A DNA stretch of 64,000 nt from an uncultured Bacteroidota bacterium (GTDB lineage Bacteria; Bacteroidota; Bacteroidia; Bacteroidales; P3). The translations under genes were made by a program, and so were the position numbers. Positions 50,691-59,087 of this stretch are shown one piece after another; position 1 is the stretch's first letter, and each line of letters starts with the position of its first letter. The stretch is from the NCBI GenBank assembly GCA_902777005.1, contig CACYSB010000010.1, positions 1 to 64,000 on the forward strand, written 5' to 3'. The notes under the pieces are model-generated. The model ran no database searches, had not been told where the DNA came from, and saw nothing but the letters and a program-made list of their open reading frames with translations.

Positions 50691-51425
50691 ATGGGACGCT
50701 TTTTTATACATCTGGCCTATAATGGAGCCAATTACAATGGCTGGCAGACGCAGCCGGAACTGCCTACGGTGCAGGAGACGCTGGAAAAGGCTCTCACCAT
50801 CCTGTTGCGTCAGCCCATAGCCGTCGTCGGCTGCGGGCGCACCGACACAGGCGTGCATGCCAGCGACTTCTATGCCCATATGGTTGTTGAGGGGGCGTTG
50901 TCCGACAATCTGATCTTCAAGCTCAACAACCTGCTGCCGCCCGACATTGTTATATATGATATCTTTCCGGTGGCCGACAATGCCCATGCACGCTTCGACG
51001 CCACGGCGCGTACCTACCAGTACCACGTCAGCGACTGCCGCCTTCCGTTCCGCCAGGGGCAGTACTGCCGCATCTACTACAAGCCCGACCTGGAGCTGAT
51101 GAACGAAGCCGCCCGTGTGCTTATGGAATACGATGATTTCACCTCGTTTGCCAAGCTGCACACGCAGGTGAAGACCAACATCTGCCACCTCACGCGTGCC
51201 GACTGGGCCGAAGAGGATGGCGGCTGGGTCTTCACCATCCGCAGCAACCGCTTCCTGCGCAACATGGTGCGCTCGGTGACCGGCACGCTGCTCGACGTGG
51301 GACGCGGCAAGCTCACCGTCGACGGCATGCGCGAAATCATAGAGAAGAAAGACCGCTGCGCGGCAGGTGTCAGCATGCCTGCCTGCGGACTTTTCCTAAC
51401 CAAAGTTGAATATCCTTACCTATGA
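50691..51425 (+). CDS. truA: tRNA pseudouridine synthase A
   Basis: Makes pseudouridine at positions 38-40 of the tRNA anticodon arm. The 244 aa begin with the family pattern FFIHLAYNGANYNGWQTQP, and the catalytic Asp is D52 in GCGRTDTGVHA. Later family segments are ARFDATARTYQYHV and FLRNMVRSVTGTLLDVGRG. The start is fixed by this N-terminus, although the promoter leaves almost no 5' leader. Its stop overlaps the prmA ATG (ATGA). Confidence 0.96.
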   Translation: MGRFFIHLAYNGANYNGWQTQPELPTVQETLEKALTILLRQPIAVVGCGRTDTGVHASDFYAHMVVEGALSDNLIFKLNNLLPPDIVIYDIFPVADNAHARFDATARTYQYHVSDCRLPFRQGQYCRIYYKPDLELMNEAARVLMEYDDFTSFAKLHTQVKTNICHLTRADWAEEDGGWVFTIRSNRFLRNMVRSVTGTLLDVGRGKLTVDGMREIIEKKDRCAAGVSMPACGLFLTKVEYPYL

Positions 51426-52252
51426 AATATATTGAAGTAACTTTCACCATGGATGACACCAGCCTCTGGCGCGACATGCTGGTGGACACCCTGGGCAACG
51501 AAGGCCCCTACGAGAGCTTCGTGGAAATCCCCGACGGTCTCAAAGCCTACGTGCAGGCCTCGCAGTATGACCCGCAGTGGCTCGCCTCTACAGTGCAGGC
51601 TTTCCCCGTGCCGCTGCGCTATAAGGCCGAGGAAATGGAGGACAAGGACTGGAATGCAGAGTGGGAGAAAGAGCATAAGGCTGTCCTCGTGCAGTACGAC
51701 GGCGGCAGCGTCTGGGTGCGTGCACCTTTCCACCCACACCGCACCGACGTTGACTATGAGCTCATCATCGAACCCAAAATGAGCTTCGGCACCGCCCATC
51801 ACCCCACCACCTACATGATGCTCAGCTATGTGGCCGAGCTCGACATGAAGGATAAACGGGTTCTCGATATGGGCTGCGGCACCGCCGTGCTGGGCATACT
51901 GGCCAAGATGCGCGGTGCAGCATACGTCGAGGGTATCGACATCGACGAGTGGGCCTTCAGCAATGCACGCGAGAATGCTGCCTCCAACGGCGTTGAGCTT
52001 ACATTCAAGCTCGGTTGTGCAACCGCCATACAGGGCTCTTTCGACGTCATTCTGGCCAACATCAACCGCAATATTCTGCTGGCCGACATGGATCGCTACG
52101 CCGCTACCCTCAATCCGGGTGGCACGCTGCTGCTCAGTGGCTTCTACGAGGCCGACGAAGGGGCGCTCATAGCCAGGGCCAACGAACTGGGTATGATGTT
52201 CAAGGACAAGAAAAACCGCGACGGCTGGTCGTCGCTCCGACTGGTGAAATGA
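51422..52252 (+). CDS. prmA: Ribosomal protein L11 methyltransferase
   Basis: A SAM-dependent methyltransferase that trimethylates L11. The 276 aa contain the PrmA pattern KMSFGTAHHPTTYMM before the SAM motif VLDMGCGTAVLGILA, then GIDIDEWAFSNARENAASNG and the NPPY-like VILANINRNILL. The N-terminal L11-binding domain is present. It overlaps both truA and topB by four bases, so the three genes are translationally coupled. Confidence 0.93.
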   Translation: MKYIEVTFTMDDTSLWRDMLVDTLGNEGPYESFVEIPDGLKAYVQASQYDPQWLASTVQAFPVPLRYKAEEMEDKDWNAEWEKEHKAVLVQYDGGSVWVRAPFHPHRTDVDYELIIEPKMSFGTAHHPTTYMMLSYVAELDMKDKRVLDMGCGTAVLGILAKMRGAAYVEGIDIDEWAFSNARENAASNGVELTFKLGCATAIQGSFDVILANINRNILLADMDRYAATLNPGGTLLLSGFYEADEGALIARANELGMMFKDKKNRDGWSSLRLVK

Positions 52253-54045
52253 TAGTCTGTATCGCAGAGAAGCCGAGTGTGGCGCGCGAGATAGCCAAGG
52301 TGCTGGGTGCCAACTCCTCGCATGAGGGCTACATGGAAGGCAACGGCTACCAGGTGACGTGGACCTACGGTCACCTCTGCACCCTCAAGGAGCCGCAGGA
52401 CTACTGTGACCAGTGGCGCCGCTGGTCGTTGTCGGCGCTGCCCATGGTGCCGCCGCGTTTCGGTATCAAGCTCATCGAAAACGACGGCTACAAGAAGCAG
52501 TTTGCCGTCATCGAGCGCCTTATGCAGGCCGCCGACGGTATCGTCAACTGCGGCGATGCCGGCCAGGAGGGCGAGCTCATCCAGCGCTGGGTGATGCAGA
52601 AAGCCAAAGCCACCTGTCCCGTGCAGCGCCTGTGGGTCAGCAGCCTCACCGAAGAGGCTATACGTGAAGCATTTGCCAACCTCAAGCCGCAGTCGGAATA
52701 CCAGAGCCTCTACGAGGCAGGCCTCTGCCGCGCCATAGGCGACTGGCTCCTCGGCATGAACGCCACGCGTCTCTACACCCTCCGTTTTGCCACTGCCAAG
52801 GGGCAGGTGCTCAGCATAGGGCGCGTGCAGACCCCGACGCTGGCCATGATTGTCAAGCGCCACTTTGAGATAACCAACTTCAAGCCAGAGAAATACTGGG
52901 TGCTCACCACCGTCTACCGCGGCGCCACATTCTCCTCCACCAAGGGCAAGATAAAGAAGCCCGATGAGGGTCAGGCGGCACTGGACGCCGTCAGGGGCAA
53001 GGACTTCACGGTCACCGACATACAGCAGAAGGCCGGCACCGAGGCGCCGCCGCGCCTGTTCGACCTCACCTCGCTGCAGGTGGAATGCAACAAGAAGTAC
53101 TCATTCTCGGCCGACGACACGCTGAAACACATACAAAGCCTCTACGAGAAGAAGCTCACCACCTATCCGCGCGTGGACACCACCTTCCTCAGCGACGACG
53201 TCTACGCCAAGTGTCCGCAGATACTGCAGGGCATCGTGCCCTATGCACCGCTCATACAACCCCTTATGGGCAAGAAGCTCAAGAAGAGCAAGAAGGTCTT
53301 CGACACCTCGAAGGTCACCGACCACCATGCAATCATACCCACCGGCATGAACCCGCAGAACGCCAGTTTGACGACCGACGAGAAGCGTGTCTACGACCTT
53401 GTGGCGCGCCGTTTCATAGCCGTCTTCTACCCAGACTGCAAGTTCAGCACCACTACCGTCATGGGTGAGGTGGAAAAAGTAGAATTTAAGGCCACCGGCA
53501 AGCAGATTCTAGACCAGGGCTGGCGCGCCGTCTTCGGTGGACAAGGCGCCACCGCCGACGATGAGAGCAAGAAGGAAGACGATGAACAGGTGCTTCCCAA
53601 TTTCGAGAAAGGCGAGCACGGCCCCCACGAGCCGAGCCTCACGGAAAAGCAGACCACGCCCCCCAAGCCGTACACCGAGGCCACCCTCTTGCGCGCCATG
53701 GAGACCGCGGGCAAGACCGTCGACAACGAGGAGCTGCGCGACGCCCTCAAAGCCAACGGCATCGGCCGCCCGTCGACACGCGCCGCCATCATAGAGACCC
53801 TCTACAAGCGCCAGTATATCCGCAAGGTGCGCAAGAGTCTGGAACCCACGCCCACCGGCATAGCCCTCATCGGCGTCATCAACGAAGAGCTCCTCAAGAG
53901 CGCCGAGCTCACCGGCCATTGGGAGAAGAAACTGCGCGACATAGAGGCGCACAAATACTCCGCCGCCCAGTTCATCGACGAACTCAAGCAGATGACCGCC
54001 CAGGTCGTCCAGGAGGTCATGAGCGACGGCACCCGCCGCATGTAG
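52249..54045 (+). CDS. topB: DNA topoisomerase III (type IA)
   Basis: A 598-aa type IA topoisomerase from the ATG at 52249, which overlaps the prmA stop; the open frame upstream is inside prmA. The TOPRIM start VCIAEKPSVAREIAKVLGA and CGDAGQEGELIQRW lead to SIGRVQTPTLAMIVKR and the catalytic Tyr region TTYPRVDTTFLSDDV. The decatenase fold continues in ETAGKTVDNEELRDAL and GIGRPSTRAAIIETL. It ends soon after that, with no C-terminal zinc fingers. It relaxes or decatenates DNA. Chromosomal context, not a mobile element, is indicated by prmA coupling. Confidence 0.93.
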   Translation: MIVCIAEKPSVAREIAKVLGANSSHEGYMEGNGYQVTWTYGHLCTLKEPQDYCDQWRRWSLSALPMVPPRFGIKLIENDGYKKQFAVIERLMQAADGIVNCGDAGQEGELIQRWVMQKAKATCPVQRLWVSSLTEEAIREAFANLKPQSEYQSLYEAGLCRAIGDWLLGMNATRLYTLRFATAKGQVLSIGRVQTPTLAMIVKRHFEITNFKPEKYWVLTTVYRGATFSSTKGKIKKPDEGQAALDAVRGKDFTVTDIQQKAGTEAPPRLFDLTSLQVECNKKYSFSADDTLKHIQSLYEKKLTTYPRVDTTFLSDDVYAKCPQILQGIVPYAPLIQPLMGKKLKKSKKVFDTSKVTDHHAIIPTGMNPQNASLTTDEKRVYDLVARRFIAVFYPDCKFSTTTVMGEVEKVEFKATGKQILDQGWRAVFGGQGATADDESKKEDDEQVLPNFEKGEHGPHEPSLTEKQTTPPKPYTEATLLRAMETAGKTVDNEELRDALKANGIGRPSTRAAIIETLYKRQYIRKVRKSLEPTPTGIALIGVINEELLKSAELTGHWEKKLRDIEAHKYSAAQFIDELKQMTAQVVQEVMSDGTRRM

Positions 54046-54050
54046 TTTTT

Positions 54051-54176
54051 CTCCGTATTATGTTCGTATTCTCTCCGCCTCTTCTACGCTTGTTTACCGG
54101 TTGTTCTACGGTTATAAAGCGGAGAACAACCGGTAAACAACCGGCGAACAGTCGGAGCAGGGACGGAGAGGCTTCG
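54051..54176 (+). repeat. Dispersed palindromic repeat, copy 6 (DPR6, type II)
   Basis: TTGTTTACCGGTTGTTCT (54090-54107) and AGAACAACCGGTAAACAA (54123-54140) form a perfect 18-bp inverted repeat with a 15-base loop. Units on the left are TGTTTACCGGT and TGTTCTACGGT. On the right are ACCGGTAAACA and ACCGGCGAACA, then GTCGGAG and ACGGAGAG. It starts six bases after the topB stop and ends 19 bp before the next promoter box. Confidence 0.9.
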
Positions 54177-54194
54177 TAGTGGTGAGTTTTTTTT

Positions 54195-54202
54195 TAATTT
54201 TG
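54195..54202 (+). promoter_or_regulatory. Promoter of the acyl-CoA synthetase gene
   Basis: TAATTTTG followed by GA, a TAnnTTTG match 66 bp before the ATG. No TTG in -33 position is seen, so confidence is moderate. Confidence 0.5.
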
Positions 54203-54267
54203 GATACAATAAAATAGGTGCGACGGCGTTTAAGTGGTATTTATTGTAATTATTAAAAAAACAGAAT

Positions 54268-56340
54268 ATGATAGCAAAAGAACTACTCAATCCGCGCAGC
54301 ATCGTCATTTGCGGTGCTTCGTCCGATGTGCATAAACCTGGCGGCAAATCGCTGAAGAACCTGTTGGAGAGCCCCTTCAAGGGCCAGGTCTACGCCGTCA
54401 ACCCCAAGGAGACCGAGGTGCAGGGCGTGAAGTGCTACGCCAAGGTGGAGGACCTGCCGCAGGTGGACTGCGCCATCCTCTGCATCGCCGCCAAGTTCTG
54501 CGCCCAGACGGTCGACGTGCTGGCCAAGGAAAAAGGCTGCAAGGGCTTCATCATCGTCAGCGCCGGCTTCTCGGAGGAGAATGCCGAGGGTGCCGCCATT
54601 GAGAAGCACATTGTCGACACCATCAACTCGGTGGGCGGCTCGCTCATTGGCCCCAACTGCACGGGCTTCCTCAACGTGAACTACGCCGGTTGCTTCGACA
54701 CCCCCATTCCCCCGCTGGATCCGAAGGGTGTCGACTTCATCACCGGCTCGGGCGCAACGGCCGTGTTCATCAAGGAGTACGGTATGAGCAATGGATTGAA
54801 GTTCAATAGTGTGTGGGCTGTGGGCAACAGTGCCCAGCTCGGTATCGAGGATGTGCTTGAACACCTCGACGAGACCTTCGACCCGGAGAAGTCGAGCCAC
54901 GTCATCATGCTCTACATGGAGAAGATAGGTGACCCGCAGCGCCTGCTGAAGCACAGCCGCTCGCTCATCAACAAGGGCTGCCACATCGCCGCCATCAAGA
55001 GCGGTGGTTCGGCTGCCGGCTCGCGTGCTGCCTCGTCGCACACGGGTGCATTGGCCACCAACGACGCCGCTGTCGACGCCCTGTTCCGCAAGGCCGGCAT
55101 CGTGCGCTGCCAGAACCGTCAGGAGCTGACCACGGTGTGCGCCGTGTTCATGCATCCGGAAATCAAAGGCAAGCGTTGCGCTGTCATTACCCACGCCGGC
55201 GGTCCCGCTGTGATGTTGACCGATGTACTGAGCAACGGTGGCATGGAGGTGCCTTCGCTGAAGGACCATCCCGCCAGCCCCGCCCTGCTGGAGAAGCTTT
55301 TCGGCGGTTCCTCGGTGGGCAATCCCATTGACTTCCTCGCCACCGGCACTGCCGAGCAGTTGGGTTATATCATCGACACTGTGGAGAATGAATATACCGA
55401 CATCGACTTCTCCGTCGTCATCTTCGGTAGCCCCGGACTGTTCAGCAACAAGGAGGTCTACGACCTGCTAGACGAGAAGATGAAGACCTGCAAGAAGCCT
55501 ATCTTCCCCGTGCTGCCGAGCATCATCAACGTCAAGGACGAAATCAACGACTTCATAGCCAAGGGCCGCATCAACTTCCCCGAGGAGTGCGTGCTTGGCA
55601 GCGCTATCTGCAAGGTGTACCACACTCCGAAGCCGCAGCCAGAACATGTGGAGACGCCAAAGATCGACGTGGCACGCATACGCAAGACCGTGGAGCGCTG
55701 CAAGGACGGCTACATGGAGATTGCCGACTACAACGAGCTGCTTGACGCCGCGGGCATCAGCCGCAAAAAGAGCGTTGAGGTGAGCAAGAAGGAGGACGCC
55801 CTGGCCTTCGCCAAGGAGGTGGGCTGCTCGAAGGATGTGCCGCTGGTGATGAAGGTCGTCGGCCCGTTGCACAAGAGCGATGTGGGTGGCGTGACCCTCG
55901 GCGTGAAGGACCTCGACACCGTGGCCAAGGAGTTCGACCGCCTGATTGTCATCCCGGAGACCTACGCTGTGGAGATGTACCCGATGCTCGATGGTCTTGA
56001 CGTCTACATCGGCGCCATCCGCGACCCGAAGTTCGGCCACCAGATATTCTTCGGTCTGGGCGGCATCTTCATCGAGGTGCTGAAGGACGTGCAGAGCGCG
56101 CTGGCCCCCATCACCGCCGCTGAGGCCAAGGAGATGCTCAAGCAGCTCAAGGGCTACAAGATACTGGAGGGCGTGCGTGGCCAGGAGGGTGTGAACCTCG
56201 ACCTCTATGCCGACCAGGTGGCGCGAGTGAGCGCACTGGTGCAGGCTGCCCCGGAGATTGCCGAGATGGACCTCAACCCTCTGCTTGGCAACCCGCGCTA
56301 CGTCACTGCCGTCGACGCCCGCATACGTTTGGAAAAATAA
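54268..56340 (+). CDS. ADP-forming acetate/acyl-CoA ligase, fused alpha and beta subunits
   Basis: A 690-aa NDP-forming acyl-CoA synthetase that makes ATP from acetyl-CoA (or similar) and ADP. The alpha part has the CoA-binding Rossmann domain (IVICGASSDVHKPGGKSLKN), succinyl-CoA-ligase-like domains (SLIGPNCTGFLNV) and the phosphohistidine segment ASSHTGALATND. The C-terminal part, residues about 470-690, is the ATP-grasp beta domain (VPLVMKVVGPLHKSDVGGV and MDLNPLLGNP). It has the fused order found in several anaerobes. The enzyme suggests substrate-level ATP formation with acetate production. Confidence 0.92.
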   Translation: MIAKELLNPRSIVICGASSDVHKPGGKSLKNLLESPFKGQVYAVNPKETEVQGVKCYAKVEDLPQVDCAILCIAAKFCAQTVDVLAKEKGCKGFIIVSAGFSEENAEGAAIEKHIVDTINSVGGSLIGPNCTGFLNVNYAGCFDTPIPPLDPKGVDFITGSGATAVFIKEYGMSNGLKFNSVWAVGNSAQLGIEDVLEHLDETFDPEKSSHVIMLYMEKIGDPQRLLKHSRSLINKGCHIAAIKSGGSAAGSRAASSHTGALATNDAAVDALFRKAGIVRCQNRQELTTVCAVFMHPEIKGKRCAVITHAGGPAVMLTDVLSNGGMEVPSLKDHPASPALLEKLFGGSSVGNPIDFLATGTAEQLGYIIDTVENEYTDIDFSVVIFGSPGLFSNKEVYDLLDEKMKTCKKPIFPVLPSIINVKDEINDFIAKGRINFPEECVLGSAICKVYHTPKPQPEHVETPKIDVARIRKTVERCKDGYMEIADYNELLDAAGISRKKSVEVSKKEDALAFAKEVGCSKDVPLVMKVVGPLHKSDVGGVTLGVKDLDTVAKEFDRLIVIPETYAVEMYPMLDGLDVYIGAIRDPKFGHQIFFGLGGIFIEVLKDVQSALAPITAAEAKEMLKQLKGYKILEGVRGQEGVNLDLYADQVARVSALVQAAPEIAEMDLNPLLGNPRYVTAVDARIRLEK

Positions 56341-56346
56341 AGATAT

Positions 56347-57081
56347 ATGAAGAAGACTATAGCTTTGTCGGTACTCTGTGCAGCGCTGTTATGCTGCGCA
56401 GAGGCCGGCGCCCAGCTGGTGATAGGCGGAGGTTTCCTGAACCGCAACGCCAACATGAAGACCACTATGGCATACCAAGACTCGTCGTACAGAACGAGGA
56501 TGGGTGTGGGAAAGGGGTACTATGGAGGCGTCACCTTCAACTACGACATATGGAAAGGCGTGGGTGTGTCTCTCGGCACTTACTTCAGCTACAGTAAACA
56601 CGAGGAGCACTACACGGAGGCCATAGGCTCGTGGGAGTACAAATACTCGGCCAATTATGAGCAGAAGGAGATAGACGTACCCATTTTGGGGACTTACAGG
56701 CACGAGTTCTTCCCCGAGTTCTACACATGGGTCTATATGGGTCCCGAGGTGCGTATAGGTTTATCGGTACTTGGCAACAAGCAACGTGTCTCAAGTTACG
56801 ACGATGTTGTCGACTGGGAGGAACCGATTGATTTCTACGCCAAGAATGAGAAAGGCGAGTCGATATGGAGAAAGTTTGACATTGGGTTTATGATAGGCAC
56901 CGGAGTGCAGTACTACGGCGTGAGATTTGACATGGGCTACAGTTTCGGCTTGCTTGAGCGTTCAAACGAAGGCATCAAGAACGTGCTGGACGTGCAGAAG
57001 GCCCGCTACGAGACGGTGCTTGTTGGCCATTTCTTTGTTGGACTCAGCTATAGCTTCCTCAACGATATTTATAATAAGTAA
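56347..57081 (+). CDS. Outer-membrane beta-barrel protein, paralogue 1
   Basis: A 244-aa protein with a signal peptide (MKKTIALSVLCAALLCCAEAGA). The mature part is a porin-like barrel: YYGGVTFNYDIWKGVGVSLG, YFSYSKHEEHYT, PILGTYRHEFFPEFYTWVYM, GPEVRIGLS, and GTGVQYYGVRFDMGYSFGLL near the C-terminus, ending in aromatic-rich VGHFFVGLSYSF. It resembles PorT-family or OmpW-like barrels. It is the first of three tandem paralogues and follows the ligase gene by 6 bp. Confidence 0.82.
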   Translation: MKKTIALSVLCAALLCCAEAGAQLVIGGGFLNRNANMKTTMAYQDSSYRTRMGVGKGYYGGVTFNYDIWKGVGVSLGTYFSYSKHEEHYTEAIGSWEYKYSANYEQKEIDVPILGTYRHEFFPEFYTWVYMGPEVRIGLSVLGNKQRVSSYDDVVDWEEPIDFYAKNEKGESIWRKFDIGFMIGTGVQYYGVRFDMGYSFGLLERSNEGIKNVLDVQKARYETVLVGHFFVGLSYSFLNDIYNK

Positions 57082-57114
57082 GATAACAAATAATCAATAA
57101 AAACATTAAACAGT

Positions 57115-57768
57115 ATGAAGAAAGTATTCGCTTTTGTGGCAGTGGCAGCAGCCCTGTTGGTTGCCGGGAAAGCCAATGCACAGTTGAGTGTCAATGGCGG
57201 TTTTATGACTAACTTCGACAACCCAACATACAAGTATACCAATCTTTCAGGCAAAGAAGAGAAGAACGACACTTTGTATAACAGTGGCTTTGGCGTATGG
57301 GCCGGAGTGTCCTACAATATCGACTTCTCGGAACATTGGGGTATTGCTCCCGGCGTGTATATCAATTATGTAGGCGATGTTGACAAAACAAAGGCGGCCA
57401 CTACCACTGTCGATATGGTAGACTTGAACGTTCCTATTCTGTTCAACTACAAGAAGGAGTTCACCAGCAGCTTCGGCATCCGTGGCTTTGTGGGTCCGAA
57501 CATACGCTTTGGCATTATGGCAAAATCACAGGTTGATAGCAAGCCGACCAATTCGACTATAAAAACAGATCTGTATAAGAAACCTTCCGGTGCAGATCAT
57601 GCTCCGCTTACCCGTACCGACCTTGGCCTGACAATTGGTGTCGGTGTGCACTTCAATGCATTCCAGATTCAGACTGGCTTCAACTTCGGCCTCCTCGACC
57701 GCAATCCCGGCAAGAACGTCACATTGAACATGCACCAGTACTTTGTGGGCGTCGGATTTGTGTTCTAA
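57115..57768 (+). CDS. Outer-membrane beta-barrel protein, paralogue 2
   Basis: A 217-aa protein with signal peptide MKKVFAFVAVAAALLVAGKANA. It shares with its neighbours the start QLSVNGGF, a central VDLNVPILFNYKKEF, GPNIRFGI, and the closing TIGVGVHFNAFQIQTGFNFG and QYFVGVGFVF. The final Phe is compatible with outer-membrane insertion. Its N-terminal 22 residues are almost identical to paralogue 3, evidence of recent duplication. Confidence 0.85.
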   Translation: MKKVFAFVAVAAALLVAGKANAQLSVNGGFMTNFDNPTYKYTNLSGKEEKNDTLYNSGFGVWAGVSYNIDFSEHWGIAPGVYINYVGDVDKTKAATTTVDMVDLNVPILFNYKKEFTSSFGIRGFVGPNIRFGIMAKSQVDSKPTNSTIKTDLYKKPSGADHAPLTRTDLGLTIGVGVHFNAFQIQTGFNFGLLDRNPGKNVTLNMHQYFVGVGFVF

Positions 57769-57819
57769 AAAAGTGAGACAGTAAAAACATCATTTTATTA
57801 ACCAATAAAAACAAGCAAC

Positions 57820-58515
57820 ATGAAGAAAGTATTCGCATTTGTCGCCGTTGCAGCCGCTATGCTGGTTGCCGGCACCGCAAGCGCTCAGCTGAGCGTCAAC
57901 GCTGGTTACCTCAGCAACACTTCAAAGGTCCATACTGAGGTCACCGCTCTCGGTGTAACCAAGACCAATGACACGTCTGCCATTATCGGTAGCGGTTTCT
58001 ATGCCGGCGGTAGCTACAACGTAGAGCTCGTCGGTGGTCTTGGTTTTGCCCCTGGTATCTACTTCGACATGATCACCAAGAAGGAAGAGACCAAAGCCGC
58101 TGGTGTTACCAGCACCACCAACAGCACCCTGATGGATATCAATATCCCTCTCATGCTCAACTACAAGCTCACCTTCGGTGACGACTTTGCTATCTTTGCA
58201 TTCGCCGGTCCCGATGTGGTGTTTGGCCTCTCTGCTAAGTCCAAGACCATCATCAAGAGTCCCCTTGGCGAGACCACAACAGAGGCTGACGCTTACAAGA
58301 AAGAAGGTAATGCCAACAAGCCTGCCATGACTCGCTTCGACCTTGGCTTGATGTTTGGCGCTGGCGTGCAGTTCAGCAGCATCCGTTTTGAGATCGGTTA
58401 TGAGCTCGGCCTCCTGAACCGCCTTGGCGAGAAAGAGACTTCCGCCGCTGGTGTCACCTGGAAAGGCTCTGAGAAGTTCAACCGCTTCTTCGTCGGTGTG
58501 GGCTATACCTTCTAA
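57820..58515 (+). CDS. Outer-membrane beta-barrel protein, paralogue 3
   Basis: A 231-aa protein with signal peptide MKKVFAFVAVAAAMLVAGTASA and the same plan as paralogue 2: AQLSVNAGYLSN, MDINIPLMLNYKLTFGDDFA, GPDVVFGLS, LGLMFGAGVQFSSIRFEIG and RFFVGVGYTF at the end. Loops between strands differ strongly among the three, as expected for surface-exposed parts. A terminator follows. Confidence 0.85.
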   Translation: MKKVFAFVAVAAAMLVAGTASAQLSVNAGYLSNTSKVHTEVTALGVTKTNDTSAIIGSGFYAGGSYNVELVGGLGFAPGIYFDMITKKEETKAAGVTSTTNSTLMDINIPLMLNYKLTFGDDFAIFAFAGPDVVFGLSAKSKTIIKSPLGETTTEADAYKKEGNANKPAMTRFDLGLMFGAGVQFSSIRFEIGYELGLLNRLGEKETSAAGVTWKGSEKFNRFFVGVGYTF

Positions 58516-58536
58516 TAGAATAGCCTGAGAAAACAA

Positions 58537-58569
58537 AGAGCCCCGCGCAATCTGCACGGGGCTCTTTTG
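58537..58569. terminator. Terminator after the barrel cluster
   Basis: AGAGCCCCG (58537-58545) and CGGGGCTCT (58557-58565) form a perfect 9-bp stem, followed by TTTGTTTTA on the plus strand and preceded by AACAAA, so it can act in both directions. Confidence 0.88.
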
Positions 58570-58571
58570 TT

Positions 58572-59087
58572 TTATAGTGATTGTGCGTACTCGAGCAGGG
58601 TAGGGTAGCGGCGGTCCACAAGGTATGGCTGCCGTTGCCATACGTCGCTGTTGTCGCCTACGAGCACCGTCTGCATACCGGCGCGACGCCCAAATAGCAT
58701 GTCCGTCATCGAGTCGCCCACCATGACGCTCTCCTTCAGCCGTAGGCCTGGATAGTCGCGACGTGCCTGCAGCGCCATACCGATGTTTGGCTTGCGGCGG
58801 AAGCTGTGGGCGCGCTCCAGTTCGGGGCAGTAGTATATGCGATCAATAATATTGCCGAGGCATTCCTGTAGCTTTGCATGCACGGCGGTGAGGTCGGCCT
58901 CCGTCATCAGACCTTTGCCGATGCCCTGCTGGTTGGTGACTATCAGTATCAGGTCGTAGTGCCTGCGCAGCAATATAATAGCCTCCTTCACGCCAGGAAG
59001 TATCTCCAGTTCGTCGGGACATTTCACATAGTCGTTCGGACGCAACACATTGAGTACGCCGTCACGGTCGAGGAACAGTGCTTTCAT
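58572..59087 (-). CDS. gmhB: Heptose bisphosphate phosphatase, GmhB-type HAD hydrolase
   Basis: A 171-aa HAD-IIIA phosphatase with LFLDRDGVLN, IVTNQQGIGKGL and MVGDSMTDMLFG. In this operon it should remove the 7-phosphate of D-glycero-manno-heptose 1,7-bisphosphate. The zinc-binding loop of E. coli GmhB is not evident; the region reads YYCPELERAHSFRRKP with a single Cys. It overlaps the nucleotidyltransferase gene by four bases. Confidence 0.85.
   Translation of the reverse strand: MKALFLDRDGVLNVLRPNDYVKCPDELEILPGVKEAIILLRRHYDLILIVTNQQGIGKGLMTEADLTAVHAKLQECLGNIIDRIYYCPELERAHSFRRKPNIGMALQARRDYPGLRLKESVMVGDSMTDMLFGRRAGMQTVLVGDNSDVWQRQPYLVDRRYPTLLEYAQSL

Noticed and set aside
52249..54045. topB as a sign of a conjugative element
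   Set aside because: It overlaps prmA and is coupled with truA. No conjugation genes are present.
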